Shown here piece by piece: positions 44,029 to 52,728 of a stretch of DNA of 64,000 bases. Below the pieces are notes generated by a model. The model searched no databases. It was not told the origin of the DNA and worked only from the letters and a program-made list of their open reading frames with translations. The stretch's first letter is position 1. Each line of letters begins with the position of its first letter. A program made the position numbers and the translations under genes. Source of the DNA: UBA1205 sp045534635 (lineage in GTDB: Bacteria; Bacteroidota; Bacteroidia; Bacteroidales; WCHB1-69); assembly GCA_045534635.1 (NCBI GenBank), contig JAZSKB010000002.1, positions 29,698 through 93,697 on the forward strand, in the 5' to 3' direction.

Positions 44029-44765
44029 CTTATTTCTTTTAAATATCTAATAGTAATTTTAACATGAGCAAACATAGTTGCCCAAAAACCATAATGCTTT
44101 ATCATAATTTTCAAACGTTCGGTATTGGCTAAACGTTTATTATGTGCCGAAAATCCATTTTCCAAATATTTAGACAATATTTGCTTGGTATTGCAAATGT
44201 TTTTTGCTTTTTCTAAAGCAGAAAGTACCCACAAATAATCTGCGGAAACTTTTAATTGTAAATCATATTTATCTGCAATATCTTTTCTAATCAAAATCGA
44301 TTGATGACAAACCATCAAACCCATTTTCAATGAATTTGCATTTAAATTATCTGGAGCGGTTTTTTTTCGCATTCCAACAATATTGCCTTTTTCGTCTATC
44401 AATTGTGTTTGTCCATAAAAAACATCTATAGAAGAATCTTGTTGATACAATTGTTCTATTTGTGCAACTGTATTTTCACTATACAATTGGTCTCCACTAT
44501 TTATAAACCAAACAAATTGACCTTTTGCCAATTGCAATCCTTTGTTCATTGCATCGTATAAACCTTTGTCTGGTTCACTTATCAATACATCTACAAATGA
44601 CTTGTATTTTTCTATAATAGAAAGTGTTGCATCTTTTGATTGACCATCAATAATAATATATTCAAAATTTTTACTATTTTGAGCGGCAATACTTTTTAAA
44701 GTACTCTCAATAAATTGTTCACTATTGTAAACTACAGTAATAATACTTATGAGAGGATTCATCAT
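44025..44765 (-). CDS. Glycosyltransferase family 2
   Basis: 246 residues. GT-A fold start PLISIITVVYNSEQFIESTLKSI, then IIDGQSKDATLSII, EPDKGLYDAMNKGL and FINSGDQLY (the metal-binding acidic site as SGDQ). This group resembles WcaA/WbbD-type colanic or O-antigen transferases. It overlaps gmk (ATG inside ATGATG at the gmk stop), so it is translationally coupled to it. Sugar and acceptor are unknown. Confidence 0.92.
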   Translation of the reverse strand: MMNPLISIITVVYNSEQFIESTLKSIAAQNSKNFEYIIIDGQSKDATLSIIEKYKSFVDVLISEPDKGLYDAMNKGLQLAKGQFVWFINSGDQLYSENTVAQIEQLYQQDSSIDVFYGQTQLIDEKGNIVGMRKKTAPDNLNANSLKMGLMVCHQSILIRKDIADKYDLQLKVSADYLWVLSALEKAKNICNTKQILSKYLENGFSAHNKRLANTERLKIMIKHYGFWATMFAHVKITIRYLKEIR

Positions 44766-45331
44766 TTTTCATTTAAAAATTGCTTAATTATTTGGTAGGC
44801 TTCTTGTGTTGCAACTTCCAAATCATCATTGTATATAATGGCATCGAATTTTTTAGAAAAAGTTATCTCGTATTCTGCTTTTTCGAGACGTCTTTTTAGT
44901 GATTCTGCTGTTTCTGAACCTCTTTTTATGAGTCTATTTTTAAGTTCATCTAACGATGGAGGCATAATAAATAAAGAAAAAGCATCTTGAGGATAATTGT
45001 TTTTTATATTCAAACCTCCAATTACATCTACATCAAAAATGACATGTTTTTGCATTTGCCATATACGGGTTAATTCACTTTTGAGTGTTCCATAAAATTG
45101 TTTTTCATATACTTCCTCCCACTCCAGAAATTCGTTGTTTTGTATCTTTTGCATAAACTCTTCTGGAGTAAAATAATAATAATCCTTACCCTCCTGCTCA
45201 TCTTGTCGCCTATTTCGACTTGTCGCAGATATGGAAAACAATAATGGTAAATCTGTCTCTAACAAGCGTTTAACCAATGTTGTTTTACCGGTACCCGATG
45301 GTGCTGAAAAAATAATTAATTTTCCTGCCAT
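44762..45331 (-). CDS. gmk: Guanylate kinase
   Basis: 189 residues. P-loop FSAPSGTGKTTLV, SISATSRNRRQDEQEGKDYYYF (GMP-binding region), VIFDVDVIGGLNIK and RGSETAESLKRRL. It phosphorylates GMP to GDP. First gene of a run with a glycosyltransferase, an acyltransferase and yidD. Confidence 0.97.
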   Translation of the reverse strand: MAGKLIIFSAPSGTGKTTLVKRLLETDLPLLFSISATSRNRRQDEQEGKDYYYFTPEEFMQKIQNNEFLEWEEVYEKQFYGTLKSELTRIWQMQKHVIFDVDVIGGLNIKNNYPQDAFSLFIMPPSLDELKNRLIKRGSETAESLKRRLEKAEYEITFSKKFDAIIYNDDLEVATQEAYQIIKQFLNEK

Positions 45332-45350
45332 ACGTTATTTTTTTATCTTG

Positions 45351-45358
45351 CAAAGATA
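45351..45358 (-). promoter_or_regulatory. -7 box for the gmk operon
   Basis: TATCTTTG on the minus strand, 20 bases before the gmk ATG. Confidence 0.6.
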
Positions 45359-45450
45359 CAACTTTTTTATATATTTTTGTATTTACTTCATTTAGATTTT
45401 TTTCCATTCAAACAAATTTGCCAATAAACACTATGTGTTCACATTATTTC

Positions 45451-45557
45451 GGTGCTTCGACAGTTTTTTGTAACGATGCCTTCGACAGGCATTGCAATGG
45501 TGCCTTCGACAGGCTCAGGCACCGAAGACCCGGTGGTTGAGCCTGCCAAAACCACCG
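45451..45557. repeat. Cluster of tandem extragenic hairpins with a CTTCGACAG core
   Basis: Three successive inverted repeats: ATGCC..GGCAT around TTCGACA (45476-45492), GGTGCC..GGCACC (45499-45523), and CGGTGGTT..AACCACCG (45531-45557), preceded by an unpaired GGTGCTTCGACAG. The segment CTTCGACAG occurs three times directly, and GAGCCTGCC resembles its inverted form. It is GC-rich against an AT-rich background and lies between divergently placed gmk promoter and the 3' end of the Fic gene. It looks like a REP-type dispersed element. Confidence 0.65.
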
Positions 45558-45577
45558 TCTCAAATTGTTCATTGTAT

Positions 45578-46435
45578 TTATTCCTCATAATAGTAAGAAT
45601 AATCAATTCCTTTCATAAACAATTCACGGTCGTCAATCTTGTCGGTTAAAGCTGACAGCAGTAATTCTTTTATGCAAGCGGCATCCACCACGCTCTTTCG
45701 CATTGCTTCCAAATAATCGTTTTTATTAATCTTGCTCCAATCCACACATTTCTTCAATGAACGTTTCAACATTAAATCTAACCATATACGGGTGCTGCGG
45801 CCGTTGCCTTCCATAAAGGGGTGTGCCACATTCATCTCCACATACTTATCCACAATCTCGTCAAAGGTGGTTTCGGGCATATTTTCAATGTTAGGCAGAA
45901 TAACTGGAAAATGTAATGCATTAGCAAAGGTAAATCCTCCCTTGCTTATATTTTTCGACCGTATTTGACCTGCGAAATCATAAAGTCCGCCAAAAAGATA
46001 TGCGTGAATTTGTTGCAAGCACTTAATACTTCCCGGTTCCAACGATTTCAGTAATCCGCTCTCAAAAAGAGCGTAAGCTTTTTTACGGCTTTTCCCGTCG
46101 ATGGTATTATCGCTATAGGTAAACCAATCGAGGAAATCGGCAGTCTTTTTGCTGGGGATAAGTTTCACCAATTCGATTATATCGTCTTGAGAGAAGCAAT
46201 CAGTAGCGTATTTTTTACCATCTGCAGCGGTCATTTTGAGTTGGCTACATTTTGTAGTCAACTCGTTTCCAACCTTTCTCAGTCGGGTTTTGAGCACGCT
46301 CCAATATTTTCTCGGATTGGGGCTTTCAGTGATGGCAGCAACAATGTCAACAGCCGAGAACCACCATTTGGCGTTTTCCTCGTCCCACACAGCCCGCACC
46401 TCACGGTCGTTATAGAAGCGGATGGAAGTCTTCAT
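45578..46435 (-). CDS. Bro-N/Fic fusion: Fic-domain protein AMPylase-like
   Basis: 285 residues from the ATG (the frame extends to a TTG four codons earlier). Residues 1-105 look like a Bro-N/phage antirepressor-type domain (RFYNDREVRAVWDEENAKWW, PRKYWSVLKTRLRK, CFSQDDIIELVKLIP). Residues 115-260 are a Fic domain: LFGGLYDFAGQIRS, the ISKGGFTFA flap, and the complete active site HPFMEGNGRSTR (205-216). An intact motif predicts transfer of AMP, or another nucleotide, to a target hydroxyl. No adjacent antitoxin of the VbhA type is seen. It stands between extragenic repeats at the edge of a defence-type island. Confidence 0.88.
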   Translation of the reverse strand: MKTSIRFYNDREVRAVWDEENAKWWFSAVDIVAAITESPNPRKYWSVLKTRLRKVGNELTTKCSQLKMTAADGKKYATDCFSQDDIIELVKLIPSKKTADFLDWFTYSDNTIDGKSRKKAYALFESGLLKSLEPGSIKCLQQIHAYLFGGLYDFAGQIRSKNISKGGFTFANALHFPVILPNIENMPETTFDEIVDKYVEMNVAHPFMEGNGRSTRIWLDLMLKRSLKKCVDWSKINKNDYLEAMRKSVVDAACIKELLLSALTDKIDDRELFMKGIDYSYYYEE

Positions 46436-46480
46436 TACAATTAACAATTTACAATTAACAATTTACAATGTACAATTATT
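46436..46480. repeat. Short direct repeats upstream of the Fic gene
   Basis: Three near-copies of TTACAATTAACAA-like units follow one another, the last degenerate (TTACAATGTACAATTATT). The block abuts the Fic ATG and would form its leader. No spacers are present, so it is not a CRISPR. Confidence 0.5.
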
Positions 46481-46617
46481 ATTGGGGTGAGCAACTCAGT
46501 GACTTTTAATTCTACGGACTTGTTTTCGTGTAACTGTGACATAATACTTCTCCTTGTTAAATTGTACTTATTGCTTTTCAATTCATCTTTGCGGTTGTTA
46601 TTTTTCATTCTGTTATT

Positions 46618-47472
46618 TCAATTACAAGCACTTAATATTGCATCTTTTAGACCTGCCAAACCGTCTAAATTACATGTTTTAGAAAAATGATATTTCCATG
46701 CTTCTTTAGGCAAACTAATACTACACACTCGTTGATTGATTACATTACAAAACAATGGTATCAAAAAATCCTTACCCGATACAATTTTTAATAATGAATC
46801 TATTGATTTCTCAAATTTCTCTTTTCTTTTAATTAACGACTCTTCTAATATCTCTAAAGAACAACTATGATTTATCAAACCTTCCTTTATTTCTTCAATT
46901 CTAGTACTAATTTTTTGATTATCCACAATTACACTTTGCATATTAAAAAAAGCATTTATATGACGAAGTTCAAATTCCCCAAACAATTCACTTTGTATCG
47001 AATACCAGAAAAACAAATCTATCAAAGACAAACTATTCATCAAAACTCCAAAATAGTTTATTCTCCTTTTTATTTCATCCATGGAAAACCTTCCACCATT
47101 TAATTCATACGCAGTTTGGCAAACAGATTCTTCACAAATGACATAATTTTCGATACAATAAGAATCTAACCTATAAAGGTTATCAACAGGTTCCTCGGTT
47201 TTATATTGCAAATAAATATCACCATCAACAATATATAAACAATGCCTTCTTCTATCATCATCAGATTTACATGCATTTATCACATCGGCTTTACATCCCA
47301 ATGGATGAATATCATTGATTTTTATATCGGTATTCTGAGTAAGCCTTTGTAATAATGTTACATAAAAAGCCTTATCCTCTTCTTTATCTTCCGTATAAAT
47401 ATCAATACTGTTCCTATACTCCTTAAATACAGCAGCAACCTGTTTGACTTCTGTAGAAAATTCTGTGTCCAT
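46618..47472 (-). CDS. DUF4435 (TOPRIM-like) protein, AriB-like effector of a PARIS-type system
   Basis: 284 residues. The DUF4435 pattern is present: an acidic site in IYTEDKEEDKAFY (Glu28), then YIVDGDIYL (D83-G-D85) and LDSYCIENYVICEE. In PARIS, AriB is a DUF4435 TOPRIM nuclease released by the ATPase AriA when a phage anti-restriction protein is sensed, and it stops growth by cutting a tRNA. The gene starts 2 bp after the ATPase gene, the same order and spacing expected for ariA-ariB. Assignment rests on domain pairing, not on alignment, so other ATPase-TOPRIM systems remain possible. Confidence 0.7.
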   Translation of the reverse strand: MDTEFSTEVKQVAAVFKEYRNSIDIYTEDKEEDKAFYVTLLQRLTQNTDIKINDIHPLGCKADVINACKSDDDRRRHCLYIVDGDIYLQYKTEEPVDNLYRLDSYCIENYVICEESVCQTAYELNGGRFSMDEIKRRINYFGVLMNSLSLIDLFFWYSIQSELFGEFELRHINAFFNMQSVIVDNQKISTRIEEIKEGLINHSCSLEILEESLIKRKEKFEKSIDSLLKIVSGKDFLIPLFCNVINQRVCSISLPKEAWKYHFSKTCNLDGLAGLKDAILSACN

Positions 47473-47474
47473 AA

Positions 47475-48839
47475 TTATTTAGTCAAATCAATACACCACT
47501 TTTTTCTTTCCTTTTTTGCTATTATTGACGGAGCATGCGTCGCCATAATAAATTGAGTGTCCGGATTTGCTTGCAGAAGCGCATCAACAAACTTTTCCTG
47601 CCAACTTATATGTAAAGATAATTCAGGTTCATCAATAATAAAGATTGGTGCTGACTTTTGATTGATTTTCTTATAAAATGCAACATGAGCTAAAATGATC
47701 ACCAATTGTTTTTCTCCAGAAGATAATTCGTATATAGAATTCGTCTTCTTCTTGTTATCTTGAATTATTATCTTTATTTCTCCAGAATCTTCAACTCTAA
47801 TTTGTTTCTTCCCTTCAGAGAAAAATATATTTACACTATCAACAAAACGAATAAATGGTTCTTTGAGTTTTTGAATACTATTTGAATATTCATTTGCATA
47901 TCCAATAATCCTATCTATACGATTCAGTTGTTCAGAATTAATAATCCAATTCAATAAAGCATTAAAATAATCTGGATTTACTTTATTAGGGTTTTCTAGA
48001 GAAGCTGTATTAACAAGTGTTTTCAGTATTTTCTTTGTATTCTCAAAAAAACGCTTTGAAGTCTTTTCGATTTTATTCATACCCAACAAATCCATTGCCT
48101 CATTATAAGTTTTTTCTTTGTTTTCTAATTGCTCAAGTTCGTGTCTATAATCAATTGATGGTATATTTGATGAAATGTCAGAGATGGAAAAAGATTCTTC
48201 GAAAACCATTTTTCTAAATCTATCGTGCAACTGATACTGACTTTGTGTATTATTTAACGTTGCATTATTGAACAGCTCTTGTATATCATTCAAAGCTTTA
48301 TCAACATAATCTGATTCCAACAACAAATCAATATTAGATGCCCTCCTTCTTCCAACTTGGAATCTCTCAATTTCAGGGTTGATAACATGCTCTATTGTCC
48401 TTCTGTTTAAACCTAAAAACAAAGGGGTTTTTAACTCTTTGATTTTTTTCACAACATGATATTCTTCAAATCGAATCATATCATTTCGCAATCGATCAAA
48501 CACATACTCTGGTGGAATATCGGCTCTGTAATTCAAAGCTATAATAGGAATGGTTGTTTTTTCTTTATCATAACTTAATACAATCTGATCTTTGCCTTTC
48601 ATGCATTTAATACAAGCAAAAGAATTACTTGTTGGATTTTCTATAATCAGTTCAATCTGTTTGAATTCTATTTGAAACAAATCAATAAATGATGGTGTAA
48701 TTAATCCTGAAATTAGCTTTAATACAGTTGTTTTTCCAGAACCATTTATCCCTATTAGAAATGACACACTATCATTGAAGGTAATATCAAAATCCATATA
48801 CCCTCGAATACCAGTTCCTTTAAAGCTTTTAATTTTCAT
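47475..48839 (-). CDS. AAA ATPase of ABC/SMC type, AriA-like sensor of a PARIS-type system
   Basis: 454 residues from the ATG (the open frame begins at a TTG nine codons earlier). Walker A GINGSGKT at 30-37, ABC signature LSSGEKQ at 372-378, Walker B FIIDEPE around 400-406, and the H-loop MATH with His435, with a central helical and partly coiled-coil insertion (about 160-330). This is the AAA15/AAA21-type architecture and length of AriA. It forms an operon with the DUF4435 gene and starts 23 bp after a tiny HsdS-tail-like gene. Confidence 0.8.
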   Translation of the reverse strand: MKIKSFKGTGIRGYMDFDITFNDSVSFLIGINGSGKTTVLKLISGLITPSFIDLFQIEFKQIELIIENPTSNSFACIKCMKGKDQIVLSYDKEKTTIPIIALNYRADIPPEYVFDRLRNDMIRFEEYHVVKKIKELKTPLFLGLNRRTIEHVINPEIERFQVGRRRASNIDLLLESDYVDKALNDIQELFNNATLNNTQSQYQLHDRFRKMVFEESFSISDISSNIPSIDYRHELEQLENKEKTYNEAMDLLGMNKIEKTSKRFFENTKKILKTLVNTASLENPNKVNPDYFNALLNWIINSEQLNRIDRIIGYANEYSNSIQKLKEPFIRFVDSVNIFFSEGKKQIRVEDSGEIKIIIQDNKKKTNSIYELSSGEKQLVIILAHVAFYKKINQKSAPIFIIDEPELSLHISWQEKFVDALLQANPDTQFIMATHAPSIIAKKERKKWCIDLTK

Positions 48840-48862
48840 AATTGTATTATTTTGATTGTTAT

Positions 48863-49033
48863 TCAATTTTGATAAATCTTAACCTTCCCCGTCAGTAAAT
48901 TCTGCATTATATTCTTTTTCAGATATTCTGTGATAGTTATGCTATTTTTAGCATAGTCTATCACCTCGTCAACTTTTGACAAAATATCGGCCATGCCGAA
49001 AAGAATGTTGCCTAAGGCTTGTTTATTTATCAT
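48863..49033 (-). CDS. 56-residue protein resembling the C-terminal tail of a type I restriction specificity subunit (HsdS)
   Basis: The sequence ends TEYLKKNIMQNLLTGKVKI, which matches the conserved end of HsdS proteins (LKKGLMQxLLTGKV), preceded by ILSKVDEVIDYAKN, like the distal conserved helix of HsdS. Nothing of the DNA-recognition domains is left. A longer frame continues upstream to 49126 or 49147, but a good -7 box at 49070 places the transcript start inside it, so the ATG at 49033 is the likely start. It is therefore the first gene of the ATPase-DUF4435 operon: either a relic of a type I system or a reused tail. Confidence 0.6.
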   Translation of the reverse strand: MINKQALGNILFGMADILSKVDEVIDYAKNSITITEYLKKNIMQNLLTGKVKIYQN

Positions 49034-49069
49034 CTTCTTAATTCTTAAAAGTTTTTGTTTTACAGAATA

Positions 49070-49077
49070 CAAAGGTA
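49070..49077 (-). promoter_or_regulatory. -7 box for the PARIS-like operon
   Basis: TACCTTTG on the minus strand, 36 bases before the ATG of the HsdS-tail gene. No other candidate is seen before the ATPase gene, so all three genes probably share it. Confidence 0.6.
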
Positions 49078-49206
49078 CAAAAATTTTTAATACGAACAAA
49101 AAATAGTCTAAAAAATCGTTTTTCATCGCTACACGTCTGTTAATCAAATAGAAAAAAGTAAAAAAATATTTATTTTAAATAAAAACCGACTAATTTTTTT
49201 GTATTA

Positions 49207-49236
49207 TTGGAGATACAAAAAAAAATGTTATCTTTG
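49207..49236 (+). promoter_or_regulatory. Promoter of uvrD (-33 TTG, -7 TATCTTTG)
   Basis: TTG at 49207-49209 and TATCTTTG at 49229-49236 are separated by 19 bases, the spacing typical of Bacteroidota vegetative promoters. The leader to the uvrD start is about 60 bases. Confidence 0.7.
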
Positions 49237-49301
49237 CAGTTTATACACCATATTTGGTATAAAATTCAAATTTAACAAAATAACAATAAAAGTTTTACAT
49301 A

Positions 49302-51638
49302 TTGGAAAACATACTATCACAACTAAATGAAGCCCAACAAGAGGCGGTAAAGAATATAGATGGACCAATGATGGTAATTGCAGGAGCCGGTTCAGGTAAA
49401 ACCCGTGTCCTCACCTATCGCATTGCTTATATGATAGAACAAGGCATCAATCCATTCAATATTTTAAGTCTTACTTTTACCAACAAAGCCGCCGAAGAAA
49501 TGAAAGAACGTGTTATCCAACTTTTAGGCGATTCAAAAGGAAAATACGTTTGGATGGGAACATTTCATTCTATTTTTAGCAAAATTTTACACATCGAAGC
49601 CGAATGGTTAGGATTTAGCCCTAATTTTAGTATTTACGACACAGAAGACTGTAAAACATTGATTAAAAATATTTTAAAAGAAAACAATTTAGATTCTACA
49701 GTTTACAAACCCAATAGTATCATATCAACAATTTCGAGTGCCAAAACAAGTTTGTTGATGCCCGAAGAATATTGTAACAACGAATTTATAGAGGCAGAAA
49801 ACCGAATGAAAGGAATGCCAGAATTGGGCAATATCTATCGAATGTACCAACAACGATTAAAAAAATCGGACTCCATGGATTTCGATGATTTACTTGTAAA
49901 TATGTACATACTATTAAGAGATTTTCCTAGTATTTTACACAAATATCAACATAAATTTCGTTATATATTGGTAGATGAGTACCAAGATACAAATAATGTT
50001 CAATATCAAATTATTAGGAAATTATCCGCAGCCTACGAAAATATTTGCGTTGTAGGCGATGACGCTCAAAGTATTTACGCATTTCGTGGAGCAAATATAG
50101 ATAATATGCTCAATTTCAAAACAGATTATCCCGATTGTGAAATTTATAAATTAGAACAAAATTATCGTTCTACCAAAAATATTATCACTGCCGCCAATAG
50201 CGTAATCGCTCGCAATAAACATCAAATTCCAAAATTGATTTGGACCGCCAATCAAGAAGGAGATAAAATTAAAGTATCTCAATTAGAAAGCGATACCTAC
50301 GAAGCAATTCATGTTGCCAAAAATATTGTAGAGTTAAAAGAAAAACATAATCTTAAATTTGAAGATTTTGCCATTTTGTATCGAACCAATACACAATCAC
50401 GCCCTTTTGAAGAAGCATTTCGCAGATTGACAATACCTTATCGAATATATGGGGGAATTTCTTTTTATAGTCGTAAAGAAATTAAAGATACTTTGGCATA
50501 TTTTAGACTTTCTGTTAATTTTTACAATGAAGAAGCCTTACGACGTATTATCAATTACCCCAAACGTGGAATTGGAACAGATACAATGGAAAAAATTATT
50601 GTCTGTGCCAACCAACACCAAGTAAATTTATGGGACGTCATAGAAAATCCTTTACAATATGCATTGAATATTTCTACGAAAACACTCAATACATTGGAAA
50701 GTTTTGTCAATAAAATAAAAAGTTTCAACGCCCAATTGTACACCCTTGATGCTTTTCAATTGGGAAAACATATTGCAGATAGTAGCGGCATAACTCAAGA
50801 ATTACGTTCTCAAATAGAAGAAAAAGAACGTTATGAAAATTTGGGAGAATTGCTCAATGCACTTCAAAATTTTACAGAAAGACCAGCAGACACCCGTATA
50901 GATATGGAAACTGGTGAAGATTTACAAGAGGCTTTTCCATCGTTAGATTTATTTCTTAATGAAGTTGCTCTTTATACCGATGCCGATAAAGAAGAAACCC
51001 AAAATCAAGATAACGTAAAACTAATGACTATGCACGCCGCAAAAGGATTAGAATTTCCATGTGTGTTTTTAGTTGGTATCGAAGAAAATATAATGCCTTC
51101 ATTTAGAATATCTTCTTCAGAAGAATTAGAAGAAGAGCGACGATTGTTTTATGTCGCTATTACAAGAGCACAAAAAATCTTACAAATATCTTGTGCTCAA
51201 ACCAGAAACATTTTTGGAAATTTCAACTTTTCAAATCCAAGCCCATTTATCAATGACATCAATAAAGAGGTAATAGAAACAACAAATAATAATAATGAAA
51301 CAACTCTCAAAGAGAAAAAGAAATATTATTATACCAATCCTCAATTATCGGAACATTCTTTAAAATCGAAAAATTCAATAAGACGTGAGATAATTGCAAA
51401 GAAACCCTCTTTGAATCAAGCAATTATAAAAAAAGAAAATCTTCCCGATATAAAAGTAGATGATAAATTGCTTACCGCACAAACTTCAGAAATTGGAATG
51501 AAAGTTTTTCATTCAAATTTTGGTATTGGCGAGATTTTAGAAATAAATGTAGAAGACAATCGAGTAATTATACAATTTGATAAAGTAGGAAAAAAAACTT
51601 TATTGTATAACTTTGCTAAATTAAAAAAAATATTATGA
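49302..51638 (+). CDS. UvrD/PcrA-type superfamily 1 DNA helicase
   Basis: 778 residues. Q motif LNEAQQEAV, Walker A AGAGSGKT, LTFTNKAAEEMKER (Ia), LVDEYQDTN (II), VVGDDAQSIYAFRGA (III), EQNYRST (IV), LMTMHAAKGLEFPCVFLVG (V) and VAITRAQ (VI). It unwinds DNA 3'-5' in repair and replication restart. The C-terminus (KVFHSNFGIGEILEI) is a Tudor-like polymerase-binding domain. The start is TTG: the upstream frame has no ATG. Its stop overlaps the surE ATG. Confidence 0.96.
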   Translation: MENILSQLNEAQQEAVKNIDGPMMVIAGAGSGKTRVLTYRIAYMIEQGINPFNILSLTFTNKAAEEMKERVIQLLGDSKGKYVWMGTFHSIFSKILHIEAEWLGFSPNFSIYDTEDCKTLIKNILKENNLDSTVYKPNSIISTISSAKTSLLMPEEYCNNEFIEAENRMKGMPELGNIYRMYQQRLKKSDSMDFDDLLVNMYILLRDFPSILHKYQHKFRYILVDEYQDTNNVQYQIIRKLSAAYENICVVGDDAQSIYAFRGANIDNMLNFKTDYPDCEIYKLEQNYRSTKNIITAANSVIARNKHQIPKLIWTANQEGDKIKVSQLESDTYEAIHVAKNIVELKEKHNLKFEDFAILYRTNTQSRPFEEAFRRLTIPYRIYGGISFYSRKEIKDTLAYFRLSVNFYNEEALRRIINYPKRGIGTDTMEKIIVCANQHQVNLWDVIENPLQYALNISTKTLNTLESFVNKIKSFNAQLYTLDAFQLGKHIADSSGITQELRSQIEEKERYENLGELLNALQNFTERPADTRIDMETGEDLQEAFPSLDLFLNEVALYTDADKEETQNQDNVKLMTMHAAKGLEFPCVFLVGIEENIMPSFRISSSEELEEERRLFYVAITRAQKILQISCAQTRNIFGNFNFSNPSPFINDINKEVIETTNNNNETTLKEKKKYYYTNPQLSEHSLKSKNSIRREIIAKKPSLNQAIIKKENLPDIKVDDKLLTAQTSEIGMKVFHSNFGIGEILEINVEDNRVIIQFDKVGKKTLLYNFAKLKKIL

Positions 51639-52438
51639 GTACCAAACAAAAAAACAAAACAAAAAAACCGCTTATATTAGTCACCAACGACGATGGCGTT
51701 GATGCAAAAGGGATTCGTATGTTGGCAGATACCGCTCGTCAATTTGGACGAGTAATCATGGTAGCCCCTTCAACAGGACAATCAGGAAAAAGTCATGCCA
51801 TAACATTCAATACTCCTCTTCGTTTACGAAGAATATTTTACGACCCCTATTTTGAGATATACAAAACCAATGGAACGCCAACAGACGCTGTTAAATTGGC
51901 ACAAAGATTTTTACTCCGAAATGAAAAAATAGATTTAGTTATTTCGGGTATCAATCATGGTTCAAACACCGCTACAAGTACATTGTATTCTGGTACTGTT
52001 GCCGCTGCTATGGAAGGTTGTATCAATGGTTTGAATGCTATCGCTTTTTCTTTGTGTGATTATGCTCACAATTGCGATTTTGAGGCAGCACTTTTGGCAG
52101 CAAAAAAATTAATTCCTATGGTTTTGGAAAAAGGATTACCTCCTCATACATGTTTAAATGTTAACATACCAAATATCCCCATATCAGAAATCAAAGGATT
52201 TAAAATTACACGACAAGCCAATAATTACTGGGACGAAATTATTGACGAACGTACTGACCCAATGGGTCGTTCTTATTATTGGATGTCTGGAGATATGCTT
52301 CGGGTAGATAAAAGTAGAGATACCGATGAATGGGCAGTGTCTCACAAATATATTTCTATTACTCCAATTACAACAGACCTTACTGCCCACAACTTCATAA
52401 ACAATTTTAAAGAATGGAAATTTAAAAAAGATAAATAA
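51635..52438 (+). CDS. surE: 5'/3'-nucleotidase SurE
   Basis: 267 residues. LVTNDDGVDAKGI holds the metal-binding Asp pair; VISGINHGSNT and LYSGTVAAAMEG are the other conserved blocks. It removes phosphate from nucleoside monophosphates and is linked to stationary-phase survival. It overlaps uvrD by 4 bp and the next gene by 1 bp, so it is translationally coupled to both. Confidence 0.96.
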   Translation: MSTKQKNKTKKPLILVTNDDGVDAKGIRMLADTARQFGRVIMVAPSTGQSGKSHAITFNTPLRLRRIFYDPYFEIYKTNGTPTDAVKLAQRFLLRNEKIDLVISGINHGSNTATSTLYSGTVAAAMEGCINGLNAIAFSLCDYAHNCDFEAALLAAKKLIPMVLEKGLPPHTCLNVNIPNIPISEIKGFKITRQANNYWDEIIDERTDPMGRSYYWMSGDMLRVDKSRDTDEWAVSHKYISITPITTDLTAHNFINNFKEWKFKKDK

Positions 52439-52728
52439 TGAAAAATTTGTTCAAAAAAGATTCTCTGATTTTAGGAATTATTTTAGGTATTGTTTTACCT
52501 GCTCTCGTTTTTGGAATATTTTTTATTCCTTCCAAATTATTAGCACCTATCGGTAGCGACTTCCTAATAAAAATTTCTACATTAATCCTTATTGCAATGG
52601 TACCCAACCTCTTTTTGATGCGTTATTATTTGTTAAAATTACAATTCGACAAAACAGGTAGAGGTCTTCTTCTTACAACATTTCTCGTTGCAATTTGCTA
52701 TTTTGTTTATTATTTAAGAATTTTATGA
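52438..52728 (+). CDS. Small three-helix membrane protein, function unknown
   Basis: 96 residues with helices at about 9-30, 44-60 and 77-93. No family recognised with certainty; such short proteins are often found between surE and downstream genes in Bacteroidota. It overlaps surE by 1 bp and the polyprenyl synthase by 4 bp, so it is not a chance frame. Confidence 0.75.
   Translation: MKNLFKKDSLILGIILGIVLPALVFGIFFIPSKLLAPIGSDFLIKISTLILIAMVPNLFLMRYYLLKLQFDKTGRGLLLTTFLVAICYFVYYLRIL

Noticed and set aside
46436..46480. Possible CRISPR-like direct repeats
   Set aside because: Units are contiguous, low in complexity and without spacers.
49034..49147. Longer version of the HsdS-tail gene
   Set aside because: The only good promoter lies inside it, and the extra residues do not look like HsdS.
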